DNA of 64,000 nt, from positions 19,497,501 through 19,561,500 of the forward strand of contig JAEOAD010000034.1 in the NCBI GenBank assembly GCA_036365145.1, in the 5' to 3' direction. The notes beneath the pieces are model-generated. The model searched no databases and was not told where the DNA came from. It saw only the letters and a program-made list of their open reading frames with translations. This document shows positions 25,651 through 39,300 of this stretch, piece by piece. The stretch comes from Orientallactaga sibirica. Taxonomy: Eukaryota > Chordata > Mammalia > Rodentia > Dipodidae. Each line of letters opens with the position of its first letter. Position 1 is the stretch's first letter. The position numbers were made by a program, and so were the translations under genes.

Positions 25651-28600
25651 GAGAGCTTAACATTATGATCTTTTTTTTTTTATTAAAGAAACCTTTTAGC
25701 CTCTCACCACCATGTCTGTGCCCACTCTCATCTTCATATATTCGTCTTTCTTTAACTAGGTGTAAAACTGAAATTTGGCTAGAATTCTTCAACTGGACCT
25801 CTCTCATTTGAAATCTGATCCTGTATTTTTGAGGTAACTGAATTCATGCCAAATACTGAATTGGAGCTAGGGATCCTTGAAATTTAAGTCAAAACACACC
25901 ACCATCATTGACTTGGCTAGAGCCTTACTTCTCGCATGGCTCCCAGGAGAAAGGTGGGGACAGAACCCAGAAAGAATAGATGGGTGGAGGAGAGGGAGAG
26001 GTAGGGAAGGAGAGGAAAGGGTGGGAGCAGAAGGGGGAAGGAAAGGGAGAAACAGTGTCGTGCTTGCACTGCCTGAACAAACAGCTGAGAGAGGTGGGAA
26101 GATTCGCTACAACCAGCTGAACATTGTGCTATGAGATGTGATGTTTCTGACCTTGGTTATTTTAAGAATGGAGAACGACATCTCTCAACTTTGTACAGTT
26201 GTTGTTTATTTTTCTTTTCCCACCTCCTAGTTGTTTTAGAGCAGTTGCACATTGGCCGAGTCCTGCCTGTTTTGGTCAAGCTTCTGCATCTCTCCATGAA
26301 CAGCTGCTGTCCTTTCCCCACTGGGGCATTCAGGGAGAGGTCTTGCAGCCATGTAGCCTCAGTCATCCATGCAGCCTGATCCAAGTACAGAGATGAGACA
26401 TCCAAAGCCCTCAGGCCCATTTTTCCACTGCTTTACTCAGAACCACATAGAATAAATGCTCATATATGATCAGTCCTGAAGATTCCTCTTTTCTCCATCA
26501 CATACCATGATATGTTAGGCAGGATAATGGCTTTCAGGAACAAGTGAAAAGTTTTCCCCTTGCCATCTACATGTCCTTGATTTTCAGGCTTTGTTTATGA
26601 GTTTGAATCTCAACCTCCTAAACACCACTACCCCTGGAATAAGGTAATGATCTTATGTGGGACTCCATCGATACTTGTCCCTTCCTCTTTTCTTTCCCCC
26701 CTCCTAAATCTTACAAGTCACTGATAAGAGCTATAGCAAGCATGCAGTACAGCATCTTTTCATAGATAAACTGAGACGTAAAGATGGGAAGGATTCGTCT
26801 ATAGTCATAGGAGCCCGGGAAAGGCTGTTCCCTGGTTCAATGCTCTTCCCCCACTAAAGAACTGCACCACAATCACTTATTGATTGATTTGTTTCAGAGG
26901 TTAAATATTGTTTTCTTAAGGCATAGGAAACATTAATTAAGAGCTCAAAGAAGCCCAGTGCTGGCTTTGGTCAGTTTGTGGGTGATCTGGCTAAAGATGG
27001 GAACATGCATTGTGGACAAGGTTTGATGGATTTGCATTTTCCATCGACACTGTTTCCCTGGGTTCAGAGAATTAACTTATTTTTATAGAATCTGAAGAGC
27101 CAGGGATTAAAAAGCCCTGCTAGAGTGAAATATGGCAATGAGGATATTTAAGGAGCTCTTGCATCGCAATGATTGCGACAGACTTTGCACAACAGAAGCT
27201 GGAGACTGTGGGTGCAGAACAATGTGGATTTTGCAACACCTCTTGTGTCCTCTGTGTGAGCCAGGGCGTGGGAAAGGCTCCTGATCCCCTCCCATTGTCA
27301 TTCCTCTCTCTTCTTGTCCCCAGGTGTACAATGCAGGGCTGCATTGCTTTGAAGAAGGAGTTACTCTATCTACAGAGCCCACCAACATACCACCTCTTGC
27401 ACTTTTCCTCTGGATCTCATTAAACAGACTTGAGAGATGCTCAGGCAATGCTGGACCACTCCCCTTTCAGGGCCCTGGAATCCTAGATGGTAACACTGAA
27501 GTCTGCATATTCTGAGGGTATGAGATCATCTTTGAGGTACTCCTAGCTCTGACATTAGAAGACCACACGGGATTCTGTGCACAGTAGCACTGCCCCCATC
27601 ACTGGATAGTGGCTATTAAATGCCTTCATTGATGTGTCTATCATCTTTGCATAATGCCTAACAGCAAGATTTTATTTTATCTACATGCGTGTGATAGTTA
27701 ACCTTCATAACCACCCTATGGGTTAGATATTAGTATTCACTTATGAAATAGAAGACTCTCAGAAAGGGAAGTGACTCATCTAAGGACACACACTGAAGAA
27801 GCAATAATGTGGAGATAAACCCCCCCAAAAAAGGCTAGTTCCAAAGCTCCACACTCCTTCACAATCTGAATGAGGAGTGTTAACATATGCTGGATCAAAA
27901 AGCTCTGATGGAAAGATGCTGTACAGCTGAAAGACAAGGTCCTTCATCACTGGGAGAATCTCAGGTATCTAGGCTTACAGAAGATATGGGAGTCTCACTT
28001 ATGTAAATACACAGTGAACTGCAATGAAGCAAATCTCAAGGTAGAGGATTGTTTCTCTTGCCTGTGCCACCTATGAAGCAGAAGATTCCAGCATTTCAAA
28101 GCTGAAAGAGCTAATCCACCTACCCTGCCTTTGTTCAGATGAGGATGCTGAGGACCAGGGAGGGAAACTGCTATTGCCAGAGTGGCGTGCATTTTGGTAA
28201 TTCAGCAGCTGTAAACTAGGTTAAGGGTTGGGGGATTAACTTCACCACACATCCTGTTTCTCTTGCTCACCCTAGGAATTTAGGGGCTCGTGGACCTCTC
28301 AGTCCCAAAAGCTAAGCTGGCCAGAGGTCAGAAAATAGAGACAGGAGAAACACAGACTTTTAGCAGCGGTAGGACTGGCTGTTCAACTTCGGAAGTGCTC
28401 TGTCTCCACTTGGCTACAAATGGTCTAGGGCGAGAAGGCCCCAAGATGCCTTACCTCTGCTCAGCAGAGCTGTAGGTCTCTCCTCTCTGGCAGCTGCTCA
28501 GGGTGACGGGGTCAAAGTTGTCGAAGGAGCGGAGGGCCACCCCCGAGATGGCGACCAGGGGCGAACTGAAGCTCACACGTACCGCCTGGCTGTGGTAGAA

Positions 28601-30511
28601 GGGCTGGCTGAGGTCATGGACCACGGGGATAATCAGGGGATTGTTCCTGCAGCTCAGGACATGGAGGCCTGTCAGGGGAGACAGAGGGCCGAGGGGCCAG
28701 GCTCATTACTCAAGGCCAGTCACGCCCTCCCCAACAGGCCCTTCCCGAAGCCCCCAGACCCTTTCATGTCACCGTACAAAAGCACCATTGGGCGGCCAGT
28801 GAGGATTTTGAGTTTGATTGAAAGTTTCTTTGTCTGCCTTTTTTCTTGCCTTCAAATCTTTCCAGTTCCCCTGCCTCCCTGCCCCCTAAGCTTTCCCTTT
28901 ACCTAGAGCCCATAGCCGCTCTCCCTCCCACAAATGGCCACCCTCAGCCAGCCAGCATCCCTGGCCCTCACTCCCTCCCACATTGCCTTAGGACTTGATG
29001 GTCTGAACTGTTGGTGTTCAGACTGCTTGCCTGACCAGTCATAAAGGTGGTGGGAACCATTCCTAGCAACAGGCCCTTCCCAGAGCAAAGAGCTTACTGT
29101 CATAGGTCAACTGCAGTCCTGTAAGCAACCCAGGGATGCAAAGACCCCTATGCCTGATCTGCAAGGAAGGAAACTAAGAGGCACAGGTGGCAAGTATGGA
29201 TCAGCCATGGCATGAAGCAGTGTAAGTAGAATACAAGTATTACTGAAGAGTCTTCCACAGTTTCTATTACTGGCATCAGGTACTCAGGGTTAGAAAGGAA
29301 AGGAAAGAGGCAGGAGCAGAAATACATGGAACAGGAGAGGAAAGAGTTATTGGGCAGGTGGGACAGAGTTGGTATACAGAAATGGGCTTTTATGTTTGGT
29401 GAACCAAGGTTCAAATGCTAGGTAGCTACTTGCTGATATTTAAGCTCCAGCAAGCTCCTAAAATTCTATTTGTCCATCTGAAAAAAAAAAAAAAAAGTGG
29501 TTTAATCCTGACCATGTGTGGAGTTCTGAGTCCCACTGGCATCCTTTCTCTAGTTCACTCTTGCAGAGCTGTAATGCTTTCTTTTGGAGGTGCTAAGAAC
29601 AGGGGAATGCAGTGCAGGAAGACATGGAAATGCAGAAGCTGAGGCACAAGCAGTAAAATCCAAGGAGATTCTGAGGAGCCTGACTTCTCCCCTCAGAGCC
29701 CTTTGCAAAGTCAGAATGACTATGAAAATATTTGCTTCCCACTTTGAGAAATTTCTCAGAAATCCAGATAAGTCCAGAGAGAGTTTTTTTCTCTCCCTTA
29801 TTAATATGTTTCTTCCTTGCCTTTAAAACTACTAAATAAATAGACATGGAAATGAAACAAAACAAAACAAAACAAAAAAAGCAACAAAATCTTCCTGCTC
29901 CCTTGGCTTCTCTCTGACCCTGAAGTGACCCTTTGTCTGCTTAGGTTTTGAAATGAGGTCTTCTGGGCAGTGGTGTGAATACAGCTTTGAAGTGTAGGCT
30001 CCAGGGCTGACTTGGAATTCTAAACACTCACAATGGCTACCTCAAACTCTTTGGAGCAAATGCATATATGATGCTATAACAGGAATCTCTCAGTGAGAAC
30101 AGGAAGTTCTTAGTGCCATATTTTGTGCTGGGAGAAGGAACAATAGTGTAAAAAATATCTCCTATGACCATAGGTGAGCAACACTGTCCCCATAAAACAT
30201 GAGATGAACAAGAGGCTTTGTGCTAGAGATGATAAAAGGCTGCAAAATTGCTCTCTCTCAAGTGAGTCAGTGATGGTTATAGAATTCAAACCTTGGGGCT
30301 GGAGAGATAGATGGCTCAGTGGTTAAGGCACTTGTCAGCAAAGCCAAAGAACCCAGGTTCAATTCCCCAGTATCCACGTAAAGGCAGATACACAAGATGA
30401 CACATATATCTGGAGTTCATTAGCAATGGCTAGAGGCCCTGGCATGCCCAATCTGTCTCTCTCTCTCTCTCTCTGTATCTCTCTCTCTCTCTTTCTCTTC
30501 TCTCTCTCAAA

Positions 30512-30542
<31 letters not shown>

Positions 30543-33312
30543 ATATTTTTTAAAAGAATTTAATCCAGGCACACCTTTAATCCCAGCACTCAGAAGGCAG
30601 ATGTAGGAGGATTTCTGTGAGTTCTAAGCCACCCTGAGACTACACAGTGAATTTCAGGTCAGCCTGTGCTAGAGGGAGACTTTGGATCTCAACTCTATAA
30701 TCAGTCCTTTCCTCATATCAAGATATCAGGGAATGTTCAGAAGGATTGTATAAGTCAGCTGTGGCCCTTGTCCTTCCACTTAGCTCTGAGCTCAGGGTAG
30801 GTCTTCAGCAGGTAGGTCCTGAATCCTTACCTGCTTCTCCACTCCTGGGCCTTATAAAATTTTCTCTATTCCCTGCTCTCACATGGATATTCCCTGGAGG
30901 AGGTGCTTAGCATAAGGCCCACTATTGGGGGTTTTCACAGACACCTCTGACAAGAAGACTGTAATTCTAAAACTTGGCTACTTGCAGTCCTATCTTGCTG
31001 TGTGAACTAGAGTCTCCTGATGCCTCTCAATGAGTCCCAGGAGCTGACAAAGGTGACAAAATATTATTTTCTTAGTCTCATTCCCAGGATCATTTGAATA
31101 TTTCATGGAATTTTTGAGGTTAAAAGTATCTGAGGCGTTGGCAGGGCTTTTCCATTGATCCCTTGTTCTTAGATTTGTGAAATCCAGGTTTCTCTGGATA
31201 CAAACCCACACCTTGACTGAGGCAACTAGTGAAGCAGCAAGAAGATGAAAGGGGAACAGAAGAGGCTGTTGTAAGCCTATCCCACAGCCGCCCACAGAGG
31301 CAGGACCAAGTATGACACAAGCCCAGAAGAACACGCTTGCCTAGATCATGGCTTCGATCTTTGGTATCAAGCAGCTGCACACTGATGGTCTCTTGCTTTT
31401 GGTCCCCATAATATGTCCCGTCGGTTACCAGATGGACAATAACAGCTGCAGCAACCATTGGCTGTGAGAAATAGGTCTGAAACAGAGATGACATGAGAGG
31501 GTCATTGATGTAGTCACCAATTGGGTGGGGAAGAAGCCACATTAGGGTGAATTGAAGGGGACTTTTCCTCCATGCTAGGAACTGGGATACCCAGCCCTCC
31601 ACCCCAGAATGTGAGTCTGGAGAGCCAGGCTCATAGGTCAGAAACTCTGCTTCAGTATTGCCTCTGCTCAGCCCTCACTGTGTGAGATTGGGGTATGGCT
31701 GAAACGCTAAGGGTCTGTGTTCCCTCTTTACTAAATAGCTGATTAGAAAGTGTTCCACAGGATCACTGTGTAATTCTAACAAGATGATGGGAATATAAAG
31801 TTTAGCACAGGGCTTTATACACAGAAAAATCACTCAAAAAACCAGCCACAAGATATAGGACTGGAGAGATGGCTTAGCAGTTAAGGCACATACCTGCAAA
31901 GTCTAAGGACCCAGGTTTGATTCTCCAGGTCCCACGTGAGCCAGATGCACATGGTGGCACATACATCTGGAGTTCATTTGCAGTGGCTAGAGGCCCTGGC
32001 ATGCCCATTCTCTCTCTCTCTCTCCCCTTCCCTCTCTCTGTCTCCAATAAATAAATAAAAATAAAATCTTTTTTTTAAAAAAAAACAAAAACCAAGATAC
32101 TCTTAGTACTCATCACTGTCCGTGCTAGCTTCTTCACTAGACACTAAAGCAATAAAGTGTGGGCCTTGCACTTTTAGGAGCTACAGATTTCAAAGAAGGT
32201 CAGTGACATGTAAATCAAATCCAATTCATTCTACTCTCTTTGGTCAGGAAGATGGATCTGCACACAGCTTTGAAATATCATGGAACAGGTGCCACCCAAC
32301 AGGTGACCAGGTATGTGTAGAGCTGGAAGGAAGTAACTGGTCACTTCTTTTCTGTAGAGATCAGCAACGACTCAATGGAGAAACAGATCACTTTTTAAAG
32401 GCCTTGAATAACAAATAAAAGGTATCCAAACTCCTTGCCAATAAAAGCATTGAAGGGAGGCATTCCATGAGCAATTAAGGGATTCCGTTTCAGGAAGCAT
32501 CACATTAGTGAGTGTTCTGTTCGCTGTCTTGACAAATTGACAGCCTCAGGAGGTGGACAGACCATGTCGAGAAAAGGTCATCATGGGGGTCAGTGCTTAC
32601 TGGGGACCACAAACAGATACTCCATGAGTCTTCAGAATAGGGTTTACCTGAAGCCAGAAAGTAGTCTGAGGCACCTGGAAATATGGATAGCTGATAGTGC
32701 ATGGGTACCAGGCATGCTGGGAAATGCCTTCACTGAGATCGATCACCTTGGTTCGACATACCTGAAAAACAATTAAGAAAAGGCAACGTTTTGAGGATCA
32801 TGAAGATAATTTAACTCAACAAACCATTATTATACATCTTCTTGTGTACTGATTCTGCAAAAGAAAACCAGGATGGATAGACTAGATTTGATCTGGAAGC
32901 TCATATTTTTGAGGATACCTCAGTGCTGGAAAGGAGCGGATAGATGTTTGGTGACAGATGATAGAAGTATCCTTCTAGGGACAAATCCTGGAGGAGTTGA
33001 CATTGAAGGTGGGCCTGCAAGGCATTGCAGACAGAAAAGACCAGTATAAAGGCTCACAGGAAAGCAGAAACTCAAAAAACTTAGGTTGTCATAAACTATC
33101 TGGCATTATTGAAGCTTTGTGAAAGCAGCAATAAAGAAACATTGCAAGATTTGATCCTACTGAATCTTGAATGCCTAGTAGCCTATTTAAGAACAAGTAT
33201 ATAAACTGTGATCAGAACTATAGAATAACACAACAAGATTATGAGACTATGAGAGTTAGCTGTTATATCACAAAGGAAAATTAGTTCCACTACTTCACAT
33301 ACATGTGCATGT

Positions 33313-33355
<43 letters not shown>

Positions 33356-36300
33356 ACATTCATTCTCAATGACCACTAAAACCACAGCATGTTAAATGAA
33401 GCAGGAAATATAGTCTGCTAAAAGTTTTCAAACATGTATTTCTTGCATATCCAAATTTCACTCCATATAAATCTGATTCATTCAAATTCTATTTATTGAG
33501 AGACATCCATTTATCAATAACCTGGGGGCCAAAAGGGAGCAAGAAAGAGGCTGAGGAGCTTACAGAAAGCATTGTGTACAAATATCCACAAAGGAATCAC
33601 ATACATAACTATAACTTACAAAAGATTAATGTAGGAAAAGGAAAGTAAGATAAAGTTGAGATTGGTCAGATACTTGGCAGAAGTTTATCCAAAATCAGTA
33701 TGTTCTCTCTGATCTCCAATTGTAACTTCTCTTTCAAAACTTCCCTGTGAGTTTTGGACCTATCATTTTATGCCCCCAGATCAGTGTCTAATTATCTGAG
33801 AAATAAGGCTGACACAGAGAGGTCGAAGAATTTCATAAACTATGAAAAGAATAACAATATGATCTATTCTCAACAAATCTACATAAAAACAAAGAAATTA
33901 AAAGTCAATAAAAATTAAACATGTTTATTCATGCAATATACATGCATATGTACACATAGTAATAAAATGGGGAATAATCTACATGTTGGGGAAGGGATAC
34001 AGAAAGTGCATATGGCAAAATACACAGGGCAAAAGAATATTAACAAGCTATCTAGATTCATAGACATGGACACTGAAATATTGATGTTGTTCAGTATAGG
34101 CTTAGGCTAATCACAATGGAAGACTTAATGGTAAGTTCAAAAATATCAACATAGTGAAATGGGGAAAATAGCCAAGCAAAAAAAAAACCCACAAAAACAA
34201 AAACATAAACACCAAACATATCAGAAGAGATATAAAAGCATAAATTCATCATAATTCCACTTATAAAAATCACGCAAAACACAACTACATCATATCATCA
34301 AGAGGCTAATGAATTAAACATGTCATGGGATCCTATACAACAAATTTAGAGTAGTAGTTGCCTATGGTATCAAGGAAAGGAAATGTTCCTGAAAGTTGGG
34401 AAGAAAAGGGAAGTATCTCTTTCTTGTAGCATGATATTTATCTTCAAAGAGGCTAAAAACAAAAGGGACAAAATTGGTGTAGCTGTCAATGCCACTCAAT
34501 CTGTGCACCCATTATATAGTTCAGGTACCTAGTATGCAGAGCTGATTTACTTTATATTATTCCATGTAATCTTATGAATTTAAAGGATAAAAATATGATT
34601 GAGACATATAAATATGTGTTTGTAGTGATAGCTACTCATTACACTGATGTAGGAGAATCATCTGAAACTAGGAGTTTAAAGCTAATTTAAACAACACAGC
34701 ATCATTGTTTTTCTTTTAAAAAGAAAAGAAAACAAGTCCAAAATAGTGTCTTATAAAAAATACCAGTGTCAGCTTCATTAACAATGATTTTTTTGTACAG
34801 TGGATCCAATGTGCTGGACTAGGTCAAAGTATTCTATAATAGCCAAGCTTTCTTGCCCTTGACATCACCAGGACTCCTTTCAACATGCTAAGCATCCCAT
34901 CAACACACATGCTAAAACTAAAATGCTATATCTCCATCAATTCTTGGCATGATTCTGCCTTCTAAGAGTTCTCAGAGAACATCACATCTCCATTTTGTTT
35001 ATAGCAGTGAGACAGTGAGCAATGCTGGAACAGGTGGCTGTGATGTGATCTACAAGCAGTAAATGCTTCAAGTTTTGAACTAATGTTTTGGTGTAAGTTC
35101 ATAATGCATAGTAAAGCCATTAAGAAAACTCAGAGACCTCCAGATACCCAATACCAGGTACCCTTCATCTTCATCCATTCATTCTTGAAACCTCAAAGGA
35201 AGAAGTCATTTAAATAACTCTGGGGAAGCATCAGAGCTTTGTGGCTGGATTTGTCCTAAGAAGTTTTGGTTCTGGTCCATACTTGCTCAAAATTTGAGGT
35301 ATAATTTATGGACACATTCCATTGCCTTTTTGGATCTCAGTTGATCTTGCACCTTTGAATACTGGATTAGACACAGATTGAAAGATGAATTCCTTGGATG
35401 ATGGTGTGGTTGGCTAGGGAGTCAGTATATGAGGATGTCTGACTAGTATCAACCAGTGAACCTCTGGCCTTCTGTTTAATATACCAAATTGCTTTGTGCT
35501 ATTTCCTGTAAAGAAAAGGGCTTCATTACTTCATAACCACCAAAAAGTTTTCAGAACTATTGATGGCCTAAGTTTTCTAGTTGCTCCAAGAATCAATGAG
35601 TCCTGGGGATATAATATTAGTTCCTTGAATATCACAGGTGACTTTTTAGGAAGCATAGAGGTACCAAGAATCACCTATCTTATTGTCTAGAATTTGGAAG
35701 AGATGAGTGATATTCAGATTTCTAGACTCTTCATATCAATGAGGCTAAAGCCAAAGCACACCATTTTCATGGGCTGGAAAACAACTTGAAACTTATTTAT
35801 TTTCCCCAAAACAATGAGGACTGGGTTTAGGCAGGGCTGTCAGCAGATTATGTTATGCCTTACAACAGCATGAGATTTTGAATAAACTATCTATGGCATT
35901 TGAAATCCAGGCCAGCAATTCGACACACATCATTTTGGAATGTGTTCTGCCTGTGTTCTTAGCTGTCTATCTTCCTGCAGAGGGTGGTGGAGTACACCTC
36001 AGATCTCTGAATTGGGGTTCTTATCTCCGCATCTAAAGTATCTATGGTCAGAGAAGTCTCCAGCATGAACACTGCCTTCTTAGAGCTTAAATACGATTTC
36101 CTCTTATCTCAACAGCTTTATCAGCACTAGACAGTCTTAGAGAGGCATGCTGCTGCTATTTAATTCTCTTGTTTCTCTATTTAATTTTATGTTTGTTTCA
36201 GGCTGGCTCAAATCCTGACCAGGGACAGTCAAAGCAGATCAAAAAGGAACAGTAAATCCAGTCAAACCTTTGCCCGAAACACTTACTTTTCTTAAAATCA

Positions 36301-39300
36301 TCTCCTTTCCTAGAGAGGCGGAGAGAGAGATACAAACCTTCTCAGTCAGCTTGCTTTGATGGACATTGCATACATTTGCTTATTCTGCAACCAAAACTGA
36401 GGATGCCAGGCAGCCCAGTGCTGAGAAAAATAGAGCCCCAATTAAACCACAAATTGGATGCTGAATAAAGAGGCCATCCTCAAGGTGACTGACTCTCTGG
36501 GGATGCTCTGTCTTTGAACATCAACTTTTTGACACCTTTCTTAAAATGCAAATCTAATTCCACAAAGATTTACTGAGCAAGGAAAGTTGAACACACAACA
36601 GTCACATTGTGAGTTCTGGTAGACTCATGCACTTCCTACCATCACCCCATAACTCTGGACTTCTCTGCTTCCACTTAACCTGTCACTCCTCCAGGGTCTT
36701 CATTATTGCCGTTTCTAAGGACCTTTCAGTCTCTCCTAACCACCTCTTACACCCCAACAAGAACATCTCTCACATGGGTCTCCCCAGCCATTCTGCCCCA
36801 GAGATATCAGGGCACTGACCACAAAAATCTATGTTTCCTCTCAGTCACACTAGTATGAACAAGATCTGCTCTCTCCTTTTGCATAATTCACTGTCTTATG
36901 GAGTATAGAAAGGATGTTCTAGAAATACTATTAGCCTCTAGGATTTGGGTTTCCAGGGGGAAATAAAGACAGGGTCTTCTGGAGCTCAGTTATTCTGTGT
37001 TTCCTAACTCCATCTCCATTGTAGCATTATTAATAATACCTAAGATGTGGCAACAATCTACATGGCCATCTATAGATGAAGAAAATGTGGAAGTATGAAT
37101 GTGCGATGGAATGTTATAATTCCTCCACCTGCAATAACAGTAAACCTTAAGAAGAAGATATACTGCATGACTGCACATGTAGGCAGCATCTAAAATAGAG
37201 TCACAGAATCAAAGATAGTATGGTGGATGCCAAGGACTAAAGGAGAGAGGACATGGGGATTTAGTCATCACAGGACATAAAGTCGAAAAAAGCATGATCT
37301 TGAAAGACAACCCACTGACACTTGGTAAATGAATGGAAATGTGGATAAAGAAATGATCAAGTGGAGGGGAAAGAATCCAGTGGAGTTAGGCAAACAGCAA
37401 ATGTGGTTTGGCAGGCAAGCATCCTCACTTTGGTTCTCTTGGACTTGGAAGAGAGATTATCCAGCATCAGCTTGCTTACATTATGGACAGAAAACTCATT
37501 CTTTTAGACAGCTCAATCTACCTTTGACAGCTCTTTCCAACAGCATGCCCCCACAAAGATGTCTGTCAGCACCTTAACCTACTCTTTGCTCTAAAGAGCA
37601 AAATATCTGCATTCTCCCCCTTCCCACTTTTTCTCTTTCCCTTTGTGTAAGATGGGGTCTTGTTAGATAGCCCAGGTGGGCCTCCAGCTTGTTATTCTCC
37701 TCCCTCAGCTTCCTCAGTGTTGAGATGTGGGTATGTACCACAATGCTAGGCTGACTCAGCTCTGTTCATCTTTTGTTTTTATTGTTCTTTGTGGAGCTCT
37801 GTTTTTTCAGTACTTAGGCTCAAACCCAGGACCTTCCACATGCTAGTTAGAATGGACTTGTGTAGGTCATTGACTGAGCACATGCCCTTCTCAGTGGTCA
37901 AAAGAAGAGAGGTATATGGAACAATGACACACAGTCTGAAAGAACAAAGTTGCTAAGAACACACAACTGTGTCAGTCGCCTATCATTCCTGAGCTTAAAT
38001 CTCCCTTGGCTGTGTAAAGCCATCTCATCTCCAGTGAGACTTCTCCCAAGAGATGATGACAAAGACAGCAGACACCAAATGCTGGGACTCTCACTACTCT
38101 CTTCTTCAGAAAACCTTGTCCAGGGCAGGTGCCCTCTCACCCTTCTAGAACCACCTGGAGGGACCAGGGAGTATGTGGCTGCTTCCAGCCTTGACACATT
38201 GATGTGCTTCAAATAACACATGGGAAATAGGAGATCTTGCTTAAATCTGGCTGTGTCACTTATGAGATGGACATTTCTGAGTCTCAGTATCATCATTTGT
38301 AAAATGCAACAGTTGAACTGAGGGACTCTAAAGGGCCCCAGAAGCTTAAAGGCACCCACAGTAATTCTTGCTACTCTGTCTCACAACCATTATATCATTT
38401 AATCCTTACACATACTTACAGTGTTTGAAATTACAATAACATATTTATAGTAAAAAAAATAATACTTAGAGGCTCTCAATGAGTGTCAACATCACAGGGT
38501 CACTTCTATGGAGACATGAGAGTTGGATGCTCGTGTCTCTGATTTTGTTTTCTGTGTCTTAATCCCAAGGCAGCACACTTACTGCTTGGGCTCCACCTGC
38601 TTCCTCTGTTGGAGAAAAGAATGCTGTTTACCACTGTGTTTGCCTTCCTTTGTTCCCCATTCATGCCCTGTTTCAAAGGGAAAAACTAATCACATTGCCC
38701 TGCCACTTATGGCTAGCCCATGCCCACAGGATGGAAACTTTCCTAGACACAGCTGAGAAAGACCTCTGAAAGCTGGCACCAGTCTTTTCCACCAACTTCA
38801 CCTACAAGGCAGCATCCCATGTCCATCATGATGCCTCTTTCTCACTGGAAAACTCTCTCCCAAACATCAATGACTTCCTGGCATGATGCATATGCCCAGC
38901 CAACACTCTCAAAAATCACCCCTACTCTGTATTTACTCACCCCCACCACAATTAAATGCCCTCTCTTTCATGAGCACCCACCTCCTTATATATCCACTAG
39001 CTTTCCTTAGTTGTAGTGTCGAGCATTATCTCCTAAAATCTGAAAGTTTCTAATGTGCGGACCATGTTTTATTTATGTCCAAATCAACCACAGATTTCCT
39101 AGCACATGGGAAATACAGGTGCCAATGAAATGACATATATACTGAGTGCATTGTTTCAGCCTAGCACTGTTTTAAAGATTCTGTAGCAAGTTAGGTATGG
39201 TTGTATATGTCTGTAGTTGTAGCACTCAAGAAGCGGAGGAAGGAAGATTACAAACTTTAGTCTAGCATAGTGAGTTTGAAGCCAGATTGGAATAGTAACA

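Larger units (their letters stand above)
21392..28454 (-). other. PAPPA2: PAPPA2 intron between e4 and e5 (7.1 kb)
   Basis: It contains MIR-like fragments (21575-21705, 23570-23660, 27690-27785), a (CA)n run (24194-24229), a (GATA)n run (25594-25650), a purine-rich tract (25960-26060) and a candidate conserved block (26880-27125). The other parts, notably 21730-23560, 24240-25590 and 27790-28450, show nothing I recognise. Confidence 0.7.
28669..31340 (-). other. PAPPA2: PAPPA2 intron between e3 and e4 (2.7 kb, GC-AG borders)
   Basis: Donor GC at 31340-31339, acceptor AG at 28670-28669. It holds a poly-A run (29481-29496), an AAAAC run (29856-29880), a jerboa-type SINE (30295-30556) and an adjoining B1 (30564-30692). 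The rest is unrecognised. Confidence 0.75.

Noticed and set aside
31120..31602. 160-codon minus-strand open frame read as one protein
   Set aside because: Only 31341-31476 is coding (PAPPA2 exon e3). The rest is read-through into intron on both sides past clear splice sites.
37898..38359. 153-codon minus-strand open frame
   Set aside because: Intronic and overlaps a MIR-like element. The composition and sequence are not protein-like, and no splice or domain support was seen.
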